Of a DNA stretch of 64,000 nt, positions 37,501 to 47,929 are shown piece after piece; the first letter of the stretch is position 1; each line of letters starts with the position of its first letter. A program made the position numbers and the translations under genes. Under the pieces are notes generated by a model that made no database searches, was not told where the DNA came from, and was given only the letters and a program-made list of their open reading frames with translations. This DNA comes from Lates calcarifer. Its lineage: Eukaryota > Chordata > Actinopteri > Centropomidae. The stretch lies in assembly GCF_001640805.2 (NCBI RefSeq), contig NC_066845.1:22570307-22634306 (forward strand), in the 5' to 3' direction.

Positions 37501-40500
37501 AAACAGTGCATATCCAGTTTGGATTTAACCCTTGTTGTAAGTCAGTGGATGTAACAGGCATATTAAGACTGTGCAGTTTAGAGGCAGTGCAACGTTAGTG
37601 GATAGTCATGAGTGGATGCAGAGACACAAATGAATCCTGGGTGCCAATAACTGACACAAACACACATCCAGGGGAGTTGTTTCAATTTGATCAACTTGAT
37701 GCTGAAACTTTCTGACTCTGTGTGAATGAACACAGACTGACAGATAACACAGAGTGACTGGAGGAAACAAGCAAACAAGAACTCAGTACATCCTGTTCAA
37801 AAGGACAGCACACTTTAACAAAGTAATGAAACTATTTCATGGTACAAAATGTGTAAATACCCACAAACAACGCCATTTCATTGAATCTGGACCTCAAATT
37901 TAGTATTATATTATATATTGGTGTTCAGTCAGTAATGCTTGATACTTGAAGCAAAGAAGCAGCAAGGACACAGTCGTGTTTTTGCCTTTCTTTGAAGCAG
38001 CAACAAATAACGCTTTTCTTGGACAATATTTCTCTTCAAGGTGGAAGACTTGTGAAATTGGCACAGGTCTCTGGCTATTAAAATCACAGCTCCACCAGAC
38101 ATACCCTGATGAATACTCAAATAATAAGGTTTTTTTTTCTTTTGCTGATAGCATCATCCTCCAGTGTAACTTCAGTGCATGGGAAGTTTTTGTTCCAAAG
38201 TTTGGAAAGACAGAAAGTTTAGTTAAGTCATTGATACTGGCCTCATACAGTTTACGGTGGTAAATGATGATGGATAATAAAAGGGTTTTCACACAGGAGT
38301 TACATAAGATAACATGAATATTAATGGGATGGTATAAATGTGATGTGTGCCCTAGGTTTTATATAATGCAGCAGCTGTGTACTGTCGGATGGGCCAGTGG
38401 GAGCAGGCCAGTGAGGTCCTGCTGTCAGCCTCTCAGGAGAAAGGAGGAGGTCGAGGAGGAAACATAGAGGCAGCTTTGGACAGTGTCCTGGTGAGTGTCA
38501 CATTTTGAAAAGATTAAGATGACTGGTCTGTCTAAACTTTTTTAAAACCACAATGAAATGTTAACTGGAAAACAGCGAAGCATATACCTCCAAGCTCAAT
38601 TAAACTTCCAATTCTCATTTTTTAAAGGCCCTGAAAATCAGTTTTCTCAGTCAGTTTCTTATTCAACCAGTAGGGTCCTACATGAAGTTAGTTATCATAC
38701 TTGCAAGATTTGATACACTGCACTAATTAGAAATTGGTAATATTTGAATCAAAATCTGATAAAAGCTGTAGGATTATCTGTTGATGTTTCCAGGCCACTG
38801 TCAGTCAGATCTGGTCAAACTACCTAAGAGTGGTTTCCCCATTTTTAAATTTGATTGTTGTTTATTTCTAGCTATTTGCTTATTTCTAACTAACTATTAA
38901 ATGTTGTAGAAAACAGTTGAAAACAAGTTTACCTGGGATTCAATTGTTGGATTTTTCATTTGGATTCAGAAATGACAAGTCACATGAAAATAGTTGTCAC
39001 TAGTCTCTGTTGTTCATCATGCTATTGGCTGTAGTAGTTTGTTTACTTTGCTGCATAAACTGTTGATTTATGGGCCTGTTTCACCCAGTTTGCAACCAGC
39101 TGCACTTTGTAACATGTGAAAATGTCCCTGTTCTTTTTGACATCATTTTCTGATCAAATGTTTTCTACTGGTGCTTTTGTGAGTTTGATCTGTGTTTTGT
39201 GGCCTGAACTCATCTAGTTTTCCTGGACTTTGGTGAGACTTGCTGCTGCAGTTAGGGACCAAATGATATATCTCTAGGTCACTTCATATTTCTGCTGTTA
39301 TGATAGAACATACCATACACTGATTTTTTTTTCATTTACAATAACAAAAATACAGACAGACTAATCACAGAAGTTATGTAAAAACAATTAAAAACATTAA
39401 GTAACATCAAGTTTAATATTATGGAAACATAATGAAATGTAGCTTTACTTCAAGACCATAAAATCTAACCAACAAAGTTTTTACACTTTTTAAATAAATC
39501 CCACCCTTCTGTCCCGTCTCTCAGATACATCTGGTTATTTTCAAGTATTTTTTCTTTTCAGTTTGTTCACTATGAGAGCCCTTGTTGTTATTTGCCTTAA
39601 AAAAGAACACTTTACCCTGAATTGAAAAACAGAGAAAGGATGTCCTGGCTCCTCTCTTGGTGCCTGAGGGTGTGGTGTTTCGTCCCAGGAAACAGGATGT
39701 GGAACAGCTGCAGCAAAGAGACTTCTTGGGCAAAGCAAAGGTAGGATGTCCCATGATGAATGTGGTGTCATGGGTGTATGGGAAGATACTTTAGTTATTA
39801 CTTGCTCTTGTCATTTAAAAAAAAAAAAAATCAAATTCAAATTCAAATTTGAATTCATATCACCTCTGTGTGCTCTTTTATCAGCCATCTCCTGTTGTGT
39901 TAGTTTATACCTAATATGAAGCAGTTTGAAAGTTGTGATAGATGATGCTTTGTCATCTAGATTCAAATGTTTATTATTATGTTTTTGTGTGTGTATACAC
40001 AGGTTCTTAATCAAAGTACAATTTTGATCAAATTAACTTAAATACATTACTACACAGAAAACTGTGGCACATGTTGGGGATTGGCTGATAAGGCTAGTAA
40101 TTTGATGCCACTGTGTTATAGAATCAAAGGAAACCTTGAAATAATATGGAAATGTGCATTTGTATTTAGTGATGTGGTACAGTGGTTAGCACTGTCCCCT
40201 CACAGCAACTGCCTGTGTGGGGTCTCTTCGGGCACTCAGCTTCCTCCCACAGTTCAAAGACATTCTCAAGGAAGTTTAATCAAAAGGAACTGGACTTCGT
40301 TGTAGTCTAGGAAGACGTTTCACCTCTCATCCAAGAGGCTTCATCAGTTCGTGTTCGCATCTGACCAGGCTGGGACTGGTCCAACTGACTGTTACGAAGC
40401 CTCTTGGATGAGAGGTGAAACATCTTCTAGACTACAACTAAGTCCAGTTGCTTTCGATTTAACTTCCTTGAGATAACTATGACCTGGATAAATGAGAATA

Positions 40501-43500
40501 TTCACAGGCCAGTTCAAAGACATGCATGTTAATTGGTGACCCCTAATAAATAGGTGTGAATGGTTGTTTGTCTCTATATGTCAGTCCTGTGATAGAAGGA
40601 AGTAGGAATGGCAGCTGGACTGAGAGCAGGGTTTAAAAGCAGTTGGTAGGTCAGGCTAAGAGAATGGTGTCACCTGTCACCAGTTGATTTGTCACAGCAT
40701 AGCCTGAGACCAATTGGTATAAGCATTTAGCATGTGTCCTGGGCTTCCATGGGAAAGCTCCCCCAACTTTTGGCACATTTCACTGCGTACTATAAATAAC
40801 TAACTTCGGGCATGGAATAGCAATTAAATATTATGTGTATCCAACATTTTTGAAAATGCCATGTTTATAGTCAGTTAATTACTTACTTAAAACCATCATT
40901 TCAACTTTCAGATTAAAAGTCTTGCACCCAAGTTGTTTGATTACTTTCAATGACTTACTTATCCACGACCAAACAAACAAGCAAACAAAAAAGTAAAGTC
41001 AAATGTGTAGAATTTAGTGATATATGAAGCTCTACTTGCAGGTGATATCCTCCATGATTCCTAATGATGATTTTGGAGGCTTTGAACCTCTGAGGCTGCA
41101 GGTAAGTCTGACTACAGTAAGAATATTGTTGTCAGTCTCTCCCTTTGCTAACTGTCACTCTGTCTTCTCCACAGAAACCAGGTTTCTATGAGCCCAAGGT
41201 GAACGGAGCTCAGTGAGTATTTTCACCAGTCAAACAGAGATATTAATCTGTGCTGGTATCATTACTGTGTGAGGATGATAACTACAATTGAAAAATATAT
41301 ACACACTATAGTAAAATAATACTTGTAAGTGGACTGCACTTATATAACGCTTTTCTAGTCATGTGGACCACTCAAAGTGTTTTACAGGTCACAATCATAT
41401 AGCACTCATTCTGTTTATATATAGAGTGCTCTAACACATGCCCACAAATTCACACACTAATGTTTTACCATTGGAGGTAATTTGGGGTTCAGTATTTTGC
41501 CCACTTTGGCACATGGACTGGAGGAGCCGGGGATGGAACCTCTGACCTTCAGATTAGTGGGTGACCCGCACTACCTCCTGAGCCTCAGCCGACCCTTTCC
41601 TGGACTATCAAGCATTTAAAGCACTTTATAATGTATGTCTCTTTCACCCATTCACATGCACAGCACAGAGCGGTTAAGAAACACTTGCTCAAGGACACTT
41701 TGACAAGTTTTCTGAAGGAGCAAGGAATCAAACCAGGAACCTTCTGATTACTAGATGACCACTTGATCTCCTGAGCCATGGCACCCTTGTAGATATGTGT
41801 TTGATTAGGTCTTTTCACTTCCTGTCAGGGATTCTCGATATATGCGTGTGCGGGTCCCTTACATGGCTCGGGGCCCTGGACAGCTGACTGCACCGGGAGG
41901 GGCAATGGTGTTTCTATTTGGGGAGGAGGACAGGGACGGGATGGCAACTGTCATATATGATGGACAGGTAAGGAGAAAGATAGGTGTTATGTTGAGGTAG
42001 GTATTTGTTTGCAATTATTCCATTCCAGGTTATTAAAACCCTCAAATTTTTAGGCATAATACTGAAAATTTGGTGTCTTTGAGCGTGGTGACCAAGATGT
42101 ATTTTTCAAGAATTTCTCATTCCTTGTCCGTTTATTATTTTTTAGCGAGGATGTCTACCAATGTCCCTACTTGAACCGGCAGATGTCAAGACATCCAAAG
42201 GCAAAAAGGAGAATGTAATGTATTTGTCCATGTAATAATAAACTTTAGGATTTTTTTTCTTTATCTCTGCTTCACTCCTGTGTCCTGACAGAAAAACTCT
42301 TGTGAGAAAATATGTGAAAATGTTCTAAAAAGAATTCCTGCTACAGTTAAAACCCTTCAGCCTTAACAGTTACAAGATAAGTCTACTCGTTCCAACAAAA
42401 CTTACTGCTTCCCGTCTTGTTTTCTTCCACAGAGATTTCCCAGTGGGATCCCCCTCCCACCAGGACTCAAGCCACCCAGTCGTCCACAGGCCCAACCCAG
42501 CCCTGCAGCTCCACCTCAGGGTAATAATCCATCACACACCTTCTTGTACTTTTTCTACAATCCTTCAGCCTCAGGAACACTTCTACACTTTCTTTTCTCT
42601 GATCTGCTCCAACAAGCATTTCTCTATTATGACACTTTTTATTTCTTATTGCCTATATTTTTGCCCCACGAGCACAGAGATGTCAGATTGTAGGTCTGTA
42701 AGTGTGTTAACATTAACATTTTGTAGGCTTTAGGCTTTTTCCAGACAGTCGTGGTGGCTGACATATATTTCTGAATTAATCTCAGAATAAGAAGAAATTG
42801 CAGCTTTTAAGTGTTATTACCCAATAACTGCATTTTCATTGCGGAACAGACTACAAGAACATACACAACATCTACCTGCCTAAAGTGGTATTTTGTTTGC
42901 TCAGACTGTACCTGTCCTGTTTTCCTTGCAGTACGTTTTACCTCAGACACTCCACCTCCATCCTACACTTCTGCCACCCACGTGCTGCTGCCAGCCTCAG
43001 AGCCTCCCCAGTACACAGCAAACACAGCCAGCGACCAGGTAGAATCCCCTCCTGAAAAGCCAGATTCATTTGTGCATGCTGAAAGTTGGAATCACATCAT
43101 TGTTCTTTGCCTCACACATCCAGCTTATGCAACCCTTTCTCCTGGAAATAACATGTATATACAACTTAAATGTGACAGCAAATATCTTTTGTAGTAAACA
43201 TAATCTGCAGTTTTCTTTTATTTCTCTTCTCTCAAATTAATTTTACTTTTTTTATGATTTGCATGGAACTTTTTCTACTAGAGGGTCACCTATACAAATC
43301 CTCTAGTACACTCCACTGCCATGGCAACTAATAGAACACTTCATTTGAAGGGCACTTTATCATGTGGTGGGGTGTAATTTACAGGGCACAGTGATATTTT
43401 CTTCCATGAAGGCATGCTATTTTAGTTTGTCACATATAGAAACATTCTACAGGGCATTTCATGTTGGTTTATCTGCATTTAAGACAGCCATTACAGAACT

Positions 43501-46500
43501 TTGATACGTTTTCTCTGAGCTCACTTACTTTACATTCGATTTTGGTTATTCTCCCCTAAAGGTTCTACAAAAGTTCTTGTTACTAAGATGTTAGTAAGAA
43601 GTAAATGTTACTAAAGTTCTGCAAGTATTCTGGGTAGGTGAAGCAAGGACCTAAATAGGACCAAAAAAGAAAATTATAAGGTGGTCCCATACAGAGTGTG
43701 AAATGGGAACGTAGTATAGGGACCTAGAGGGAAAGTCTTGAGGCAGAACATCCTGAACATTCCCTGGAATTACACAAAAAATGTCTGTCTACTGTTCAAA
43801 GAACTCAACAGTTTGGGAAAATTACAAGGCAACTTCACTTACGCCAGCAGGGGCACCTCAGAAGATACAAGGAAATATTCTCAGAATGTTCTGGAAAAGA
43901 GCACTTTCTAGCTGCAATGGTCCCCTACATGTTCCCAGGACAACCTGAAAGTTCCCTGAAAGTCCATCAAATACCCCCCTACCCTTTAAAGTTCTCCACA
44001 GCGTTACCATCTGGAAACATTCTGGAAACAGCCAGAGAGGACATTCTCAGAATGTCAGAATGTTCACCTTGAAACATTTGGGTCCCTGTAAAATATAATA
44101 TAAAGTAATTTCAAGTTACTGCACTACAATTCCTATTAGTATTAGCATTTCAAGTACTAATCTGAATTACAGGGGCGGTAGTAATATTAGCATTAGTATT
44201 ACTAATACTAGTGCTGTTATTACCATAATAACCATAAAAAAGTATTCACATTGACTGGAACAGATCAAGAAGAACTGTTGATGCAATTCCCTTAGCTGCA
44301 TTTACATTTTCTTTTAATGTGTTTTTCAATGCTCTCTCTCATTACTCCCAGCATACCAGTTCACCTCAGGTAGACGAGGTGGGCTCTGTGGTGGTGAAGG
44401 TCCACTACACGTACAGTGTGGCTCTGTCTGTCCCTCTGGACACACTGTATCATGAACTGAAGGAACAAATTGCACAGAAATTGGGCCAGCCTGCATCTCA
44501 GCTGCGCCTCAGGTAAGTGCAGGCCTGCCAACCCACTTCTGTCTCAACAAGTAATGCTTCATATCTAAAAATATGCTTTTCTTTGTCCACTTCACCCTGT
44601 GGGTCCAGTATCTATTCTGGCTTAGAAAACCAAATATGAGATATAGGACAGAGGCTGCAGCACGACAGCCTGTGAAAGCATCAGGAAACAGCAGAATAGA
44701 ATTAACACACCATGATCATGAAATAGAAACACATCACAAAAACATTTTGTCATCTAAGGATTGTTAACAATGTAGCTGTCAAAATAATAGAGGCTGATAA
44801 CAAATAATATGCATCATAGGCTGATGTTTGTAGCTATCTGCGTCATCTTGGAATAAAGTCACTTCATTTATTTTTGATGCTCTGCGTCCATGATACCCTC
44901 ATCTTTCCATCTACTCTCCTTTATTTCCCACTTTCCCCTCACTATTTCTTATCTCTCATCAGACATAAACCGCATGGCTCCCAGGTGCTGATACCATTGG
45001 GTGGAGAGGAGGAGCCAGGCTGCACCATACAAGAGGTGGCTGAGGCTGGCAGAGCCACCCTGTGGTGCCAGGTGAGCATTTAGAATCACATCAACATGCA
45101 TATCAAGATTTTAAATTGCCATCAATTGCCAGGTCTATCAGAGGGTTTGCAGTTGCCCGTCTGCCAGCTTCCCATGCTACCATTGTTAAAGCAGCACAAG
45201 TTCAAATTTGTATAAGAAGAGTGGATCAAAAATGGAGCACCCTGTTCATCTATGGGATCAGGTGCTGAACTGCAATGTCCTCATGTCTTCAGTGAGAATG
45301 CTCTGATCAACCCAGCACCAAACAGCAGACAACAGAGTCAGCAACTAGCTAATAAACATAGTTGAGCATTTAGCAGCTAAAGAAGCAGTTAAGTAAGAAT
45401 ATCCCACAGAATAAGTAAGTATCCCACAGAGATAAGATCTTACTGAAGCTGAAGCAATAGTTTGTCTTCAACATTACACTGATCACTGGCTGCTCTCCAC
45501 TGAGCTCATGCACCCATATGGCCCTCATTCCAAATGTAGACACTCCATCATAATGAACCAGACTGAAAGACCCCTGCATGTATATCACCCTTCTACACAA
45601 TTGGAATAACCAACATAATAAACGTGGTCATGTGCTCATGAACAATGTCAACATAAGGTATAAGCATTTTAATACATCTTTATCCCATGCTCTGCCTAAG
45701 AATGTGTGTTAGTAATGAGTGTTTTTTTTCTGTCTACTTTTTTCAACATCAAGAGCACCTCAGGGATCCCTGGATTTACTGCACATCCCTTAACTCCCAC
45801 CCTGCTCTGTATACAGTTACTGACAACAGGAGAGTTTGCATCAAAGCTTATGGATACCAGCAAAATAACACAATACAAGATTATAATGGCATTTGATTTT
45901 CACAAACAACATTAAAATCAATGTATTGGCTCATAATCTAGTTTGTTAAAAAACTATTTAGTAGCAATTCAAATTACCTAGTAAAGTTAACAACAAGTAG
46001 CCACTGGGTAGGTGATCTAACAAGGTTTTAAAAGTTTGTTTCAAGGGACTTTATTTTTATACAAATGAAATTGCATTAAAGGTGCCGAACATTACATGAA
46101 AATCAATCCTGTCTCTTGTTTTCCCATCACAGTCAATTGGAGAGTGGTTGGAATATTTACATTATTTACAGTTTTGTTGTTCTTTGCAATAAATTTGAAT
46201 TAGCAAATTATAATAGTAATGTGAGTGCTGGTGTCTATCAAGGTTTAATCTGGAATTGTGATACACCTTTATTAAAATAGTCAATTTCCCTTCAGGGATC
46301 ACTTAAGTTGCATCATTTTGTGTCTTTTCTTAGGATACATCATCTTAAATTCTCTATGCTTTGCCTCTTTTGGTTATGAATGATGAAAAAAGCTGTATCA
46401 ATTTAACACTGATGTGTTATTTTGACATGTTGGAAGAGAGGTGCTGCTGTTGTTTCCTAAGTCAAGGGGAGGAAATGTCATAAGAAAATATTGATAATAA

Positions 46501-46992
46501 CAGGGTGGGCCTGTTAAGTGCAACATACAGTTTCAGTGCCCCTTGCCATCCCAGTATTTTTTACAGGTGCATAAAATATTAACTTTCATTTCCCTGTATT
46601 GTACTTCAGACAGAAGACCCTCTGGCCAATCGTACCATCCTTTACCAGATGGTGGCGCTCTATGACTATGCTGCTCAGGGCCCAGAGGACTTGGAGTTCA
46701 GTGAAGGGGACACCATCGATATCCTGGGTCAAGGTGAGGCCCTGCAAGTCAACTGAACTGCTTTTCAGTGGAATCATAAAGTCTTTTTTTTGTCTTTGTT
46801 GGGCATTTTAATTTGAAATGTTACATCACTCCCCCATCCCCTTCAGATGTGCCACTTTATATTTCTCTCTTCCACTCTCTCCTAGTTAATGACGAATGGC
46901 TGGAGGGACACTGTGCAGGAAATATTGGGATCTTCCCCAGCTGCTTTGCCTACAGGGAAAACACCAGTATCACCCAGAGCTCTGAGTTATAA
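34501..46992 (+). CDS. noxa1: NADPH oxidase activator 1 (p67phox-like), 15 coding exons
   Basis: Cytosolic activator of NOX1-type NADPH oxidases; the TPR domain binds Rac-GTP and the activation domain promotes electron flow. Exons: 34501-34674, 35763-35845, 36949-37057, 38356-38490, 39633-39740, 41042-41101, 41175-41212, 41829-41967, 42146-42214, 42433-42520, 42932-43038, 44352-44512, 44963-45071, 46610-46733, 46886-46992; 536 aa. Domains: TPR repeats 1-167; activation domain about 168-223 ([13 protein letters not shown]); central SH3-like segment about 237-300 ([19 protein letters not shown]); proline-rich 306-370; PB1 about 380-460 ([10 protein letters not shown]); SH3 about 474-525 ([29 protein letters not shown]). 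IGFFQRA and AQGPEDL match NOXA1 better than NCF2, as does synteny with man1b1-dpp7. Intron 2 has a GC donor. A splice-acceptor-like TTCAG ends one base before the ATG, implying a noncoding 5' exon. NCF2 is the main alternative. Confidence 0.92.
35922..36390 (-). mobile_element. Mariner/Tc1-type nonautonomous element with TA target duplication
   Basis: In noxa1 intron 2, starting 76 bp after the exon. Ends are near-perfect inverted repeats (TGTGCAAAAGTTTTAGGC at the left, its complement at the right; 24 of 26 match over the full arm), flanked by TA. The minus-strand interior still reads [17 protein letters not shown], the region around the last DDE acidic residue of Tc1 transposase. Upstream there are stops, and most of the gene is deleted. 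Confidence 0.85.
40317..40347 (-). ncRNA. Hammerhead-ribozyme-like core
   Basis: The minus strand reads CTGATGA, then a 19-nt segment able to form a 6-bp stem (GCCTCT with AGAGGT, six-base loop), then GAAAC. This is the box 1 - stem II - box 2 order of a hammerhead ribozyme. Penelope-like elements are known to carry hammerheads. Stems I and III and the cleavage triplet were not resolved by eye, so activity is unproven. Confidence 0.35.
40389..40421 (+). ncRNA. Mutated hammerhead-like core in the opposite arm
   Basis: Inverted partner of 40317-40347. Stem II (GCCTCT ... AGAGGT) and GAAAC are kept, but the first box reads CTGTTACGA instead of CTGATGA, which should abolish catalysis. Confidence 0.3.
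41325..41590 (-). repeat. tRNA-derived SINE (second family), minus orientation
   Basis: noxa1 intron 7. Same family as 54335-54600: TATATAACGCTTTTCTAGTC, GACCACTCAAAG, GGGGTTCAGTATTTTGCCCA and a degenerate B box (minus strand GGTTCCATCC). Confidence 0.7.
41595..41790 (-). repeat. Second, related SINE copy abutting the first
   Basis: Starts CTATCAAGCATTTAAAGCAC, then CACCCATTCACATGCACAGC, GGAATCAAACC (degenerate B box on minus) and TGATCTCCTGAGCCATGGC. It is tandem with 41325-41590 and shorter, more diverged, or a different subfamily. Confidence 0.6.
43540..44060. repeat. GTTC/GAAC-rich intronic repeat with heat-shock-element-like triplets
   Basis: noxa1 intron 11. Repeated near-palindromic words such as ATTCTCAGAATG, GAACATTCC, TTCTGGAAA and GTTCCC. 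At 43884-43896, GAATGTTCTGGAA is a perfect three-unit nGAAnnTTCnnGAA array. Probably an internal tandem motif of a fish transposon; regulatory use is speculation. Confidence 0.4.
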
Positions 46993-47022
46993 AAGTAAAT
47001 GAGCTACTGTACAGTCATCTTT

Positions 47023-47028
47023 AATAAA
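47023..47028 (+). terminator. noxa1 polyadenylation signal
   Basis: AATAAA 31 nt after the noxa1 stop codon, the nearest canonical signal; it implies a very short 3' UTR. Confidence 0.7.
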
Positions 47029-47216
47029 CCTGTTAACAGTGGATGTTTACAGCCTCAGAACAACCAAACAACACTGTTCTAGTGGCATACAGTCCACTCT
47101 GACTTAATCATGATTTTAAAATATTTTTGTTGTATATGGTATCACTGAAATGTTGCTATAGTAGCTCAGACTATGTCTATGTTTTCCTGTTTTCTATATT
47201 CTGCTGTGTTACTATG

Positions 47217-47252
47217 ATATTCCTCTGGTATTCTATAATACCAGAGGAATAT
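47217..47252. repeat. Perfect 16-bp inverted repeat, 4-nt loop
   Basis: ATATTCCTCTGGTATT, CTAT, then AATACCAGAGGAATAT. Downstream of the noxa1 poly(A) signal. It would form a 16-bp hairpin in DNA or RNA. Confidence 0.85.
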
Positions 47253-47929
47253 ATAATGATACCTGTGATATACCACATCAAACTTTATGATATATTTTTT
47301 TAAACTCAATTCTGTATCCAGGAATATTTCTACAGGGTTACTTACTTAATTACATGGTTCTCTGCATTAATTGGTCATAAAATTAAAGCTTATTTTCATG
47401 TACAAACACAATGTGCTAATGAACTTTAGCAAATTGTTTCTCTGGAGTCATCTCAACTGGGTGCTCACTTCTAGGGAGGAGCCCACAGACTGAAATCGTC
47501 TCCATTTCTAGACAGTTTGTCTGACTATGAACAGATGAATATCTAAACTTACTTTTTCCAGCATTATGCAAATCAACAGTCCTTTGTCAGTAGATGCCTC
47601 TTGTGATTAACAAACTCAAAATGTTTCAGTGGTTTGAAGTGGTGAGTCAAAGTAGTTCTAACACACAGCCCCAATCTTGTTTCATTAATCTATCAATATT
47701 ACCTGATGACCAGGTTTGCTAACTCTTGACTCTGATCAGCTTGTGTTGATGTTATTTAGCCTGTTTGCATGATGAATTCAATATGGACTAGAGTGATACA
47801 ATAATTTGTGTGTTATTAGATGAAATAGATTGTGTTGTTCACTATTATAACCTATAACTCAGAATTTCTCCTAGATATGATCAATTTGTCTTTATTATTA
47901 TATTCTCGCACCATATGCCTCACACCTGC

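Larger units (their letters stand above)
40264..40509. mobile_element. Fold-back insertion resembling a Penelope-type terminal segment
   Basis: 246 bp flanked by the direct repeat CAGTTCAAAGACAT (40250-40263 and 40510-40523). The insert is a large imperfect palindrome: AAGGAAGTTTAATCAAAAGG ... GAAGACGTTTCACCTCTCAT on the left mirrors GATGAGAGGTGAAACATCTT ... TTTAACTTCCTT on the right, around a centre near 40365. I recall this sequence family next to Penelope-like reverse-transcriptase genes in fish; that assignment is from memory. Confidence 0.65.
40172..40595 (+). repeat. tRNA-derived SINE split by a fold-back insertion
   Basis: Head at 40172-40263 (ACAGTGGTTAGCACTG is A-box-like; then CTTCCTCCCACAGTTCAAAG). 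It resumes at 40510 (CAGTTCAAAGACATGCATG, GGTGTGAATGGTTGTTTGTC) to about 40595. The interruption is flanked by a perfect 14-bp duplication of SINE sequence. noxa1 intron 5. Confidence 0.8.

Noticed and set aside
37906..38292. 128-codon minus-strand ORF in noxa1 intron 3
   Set aside because: No domain features, no splice partners, and it sits antisense in an intron; likely chance.
45290..45420. AACAGCAGACAACAGAGTCA region and a similar piece near 54020-54100
   Set aside because: They look like two parts of a common fish repeat, but the shared stretch is too short for me to set boundaries or a class.
34501..46992. Gene called as ncf2 (p67phox)
   Set aside because: A central SH3-like segment is present, but TPR and C-terminal SH3 residues fit NOXA1 better, and the man1b1-dpp7-noxa1 order matches human 9q34.3.
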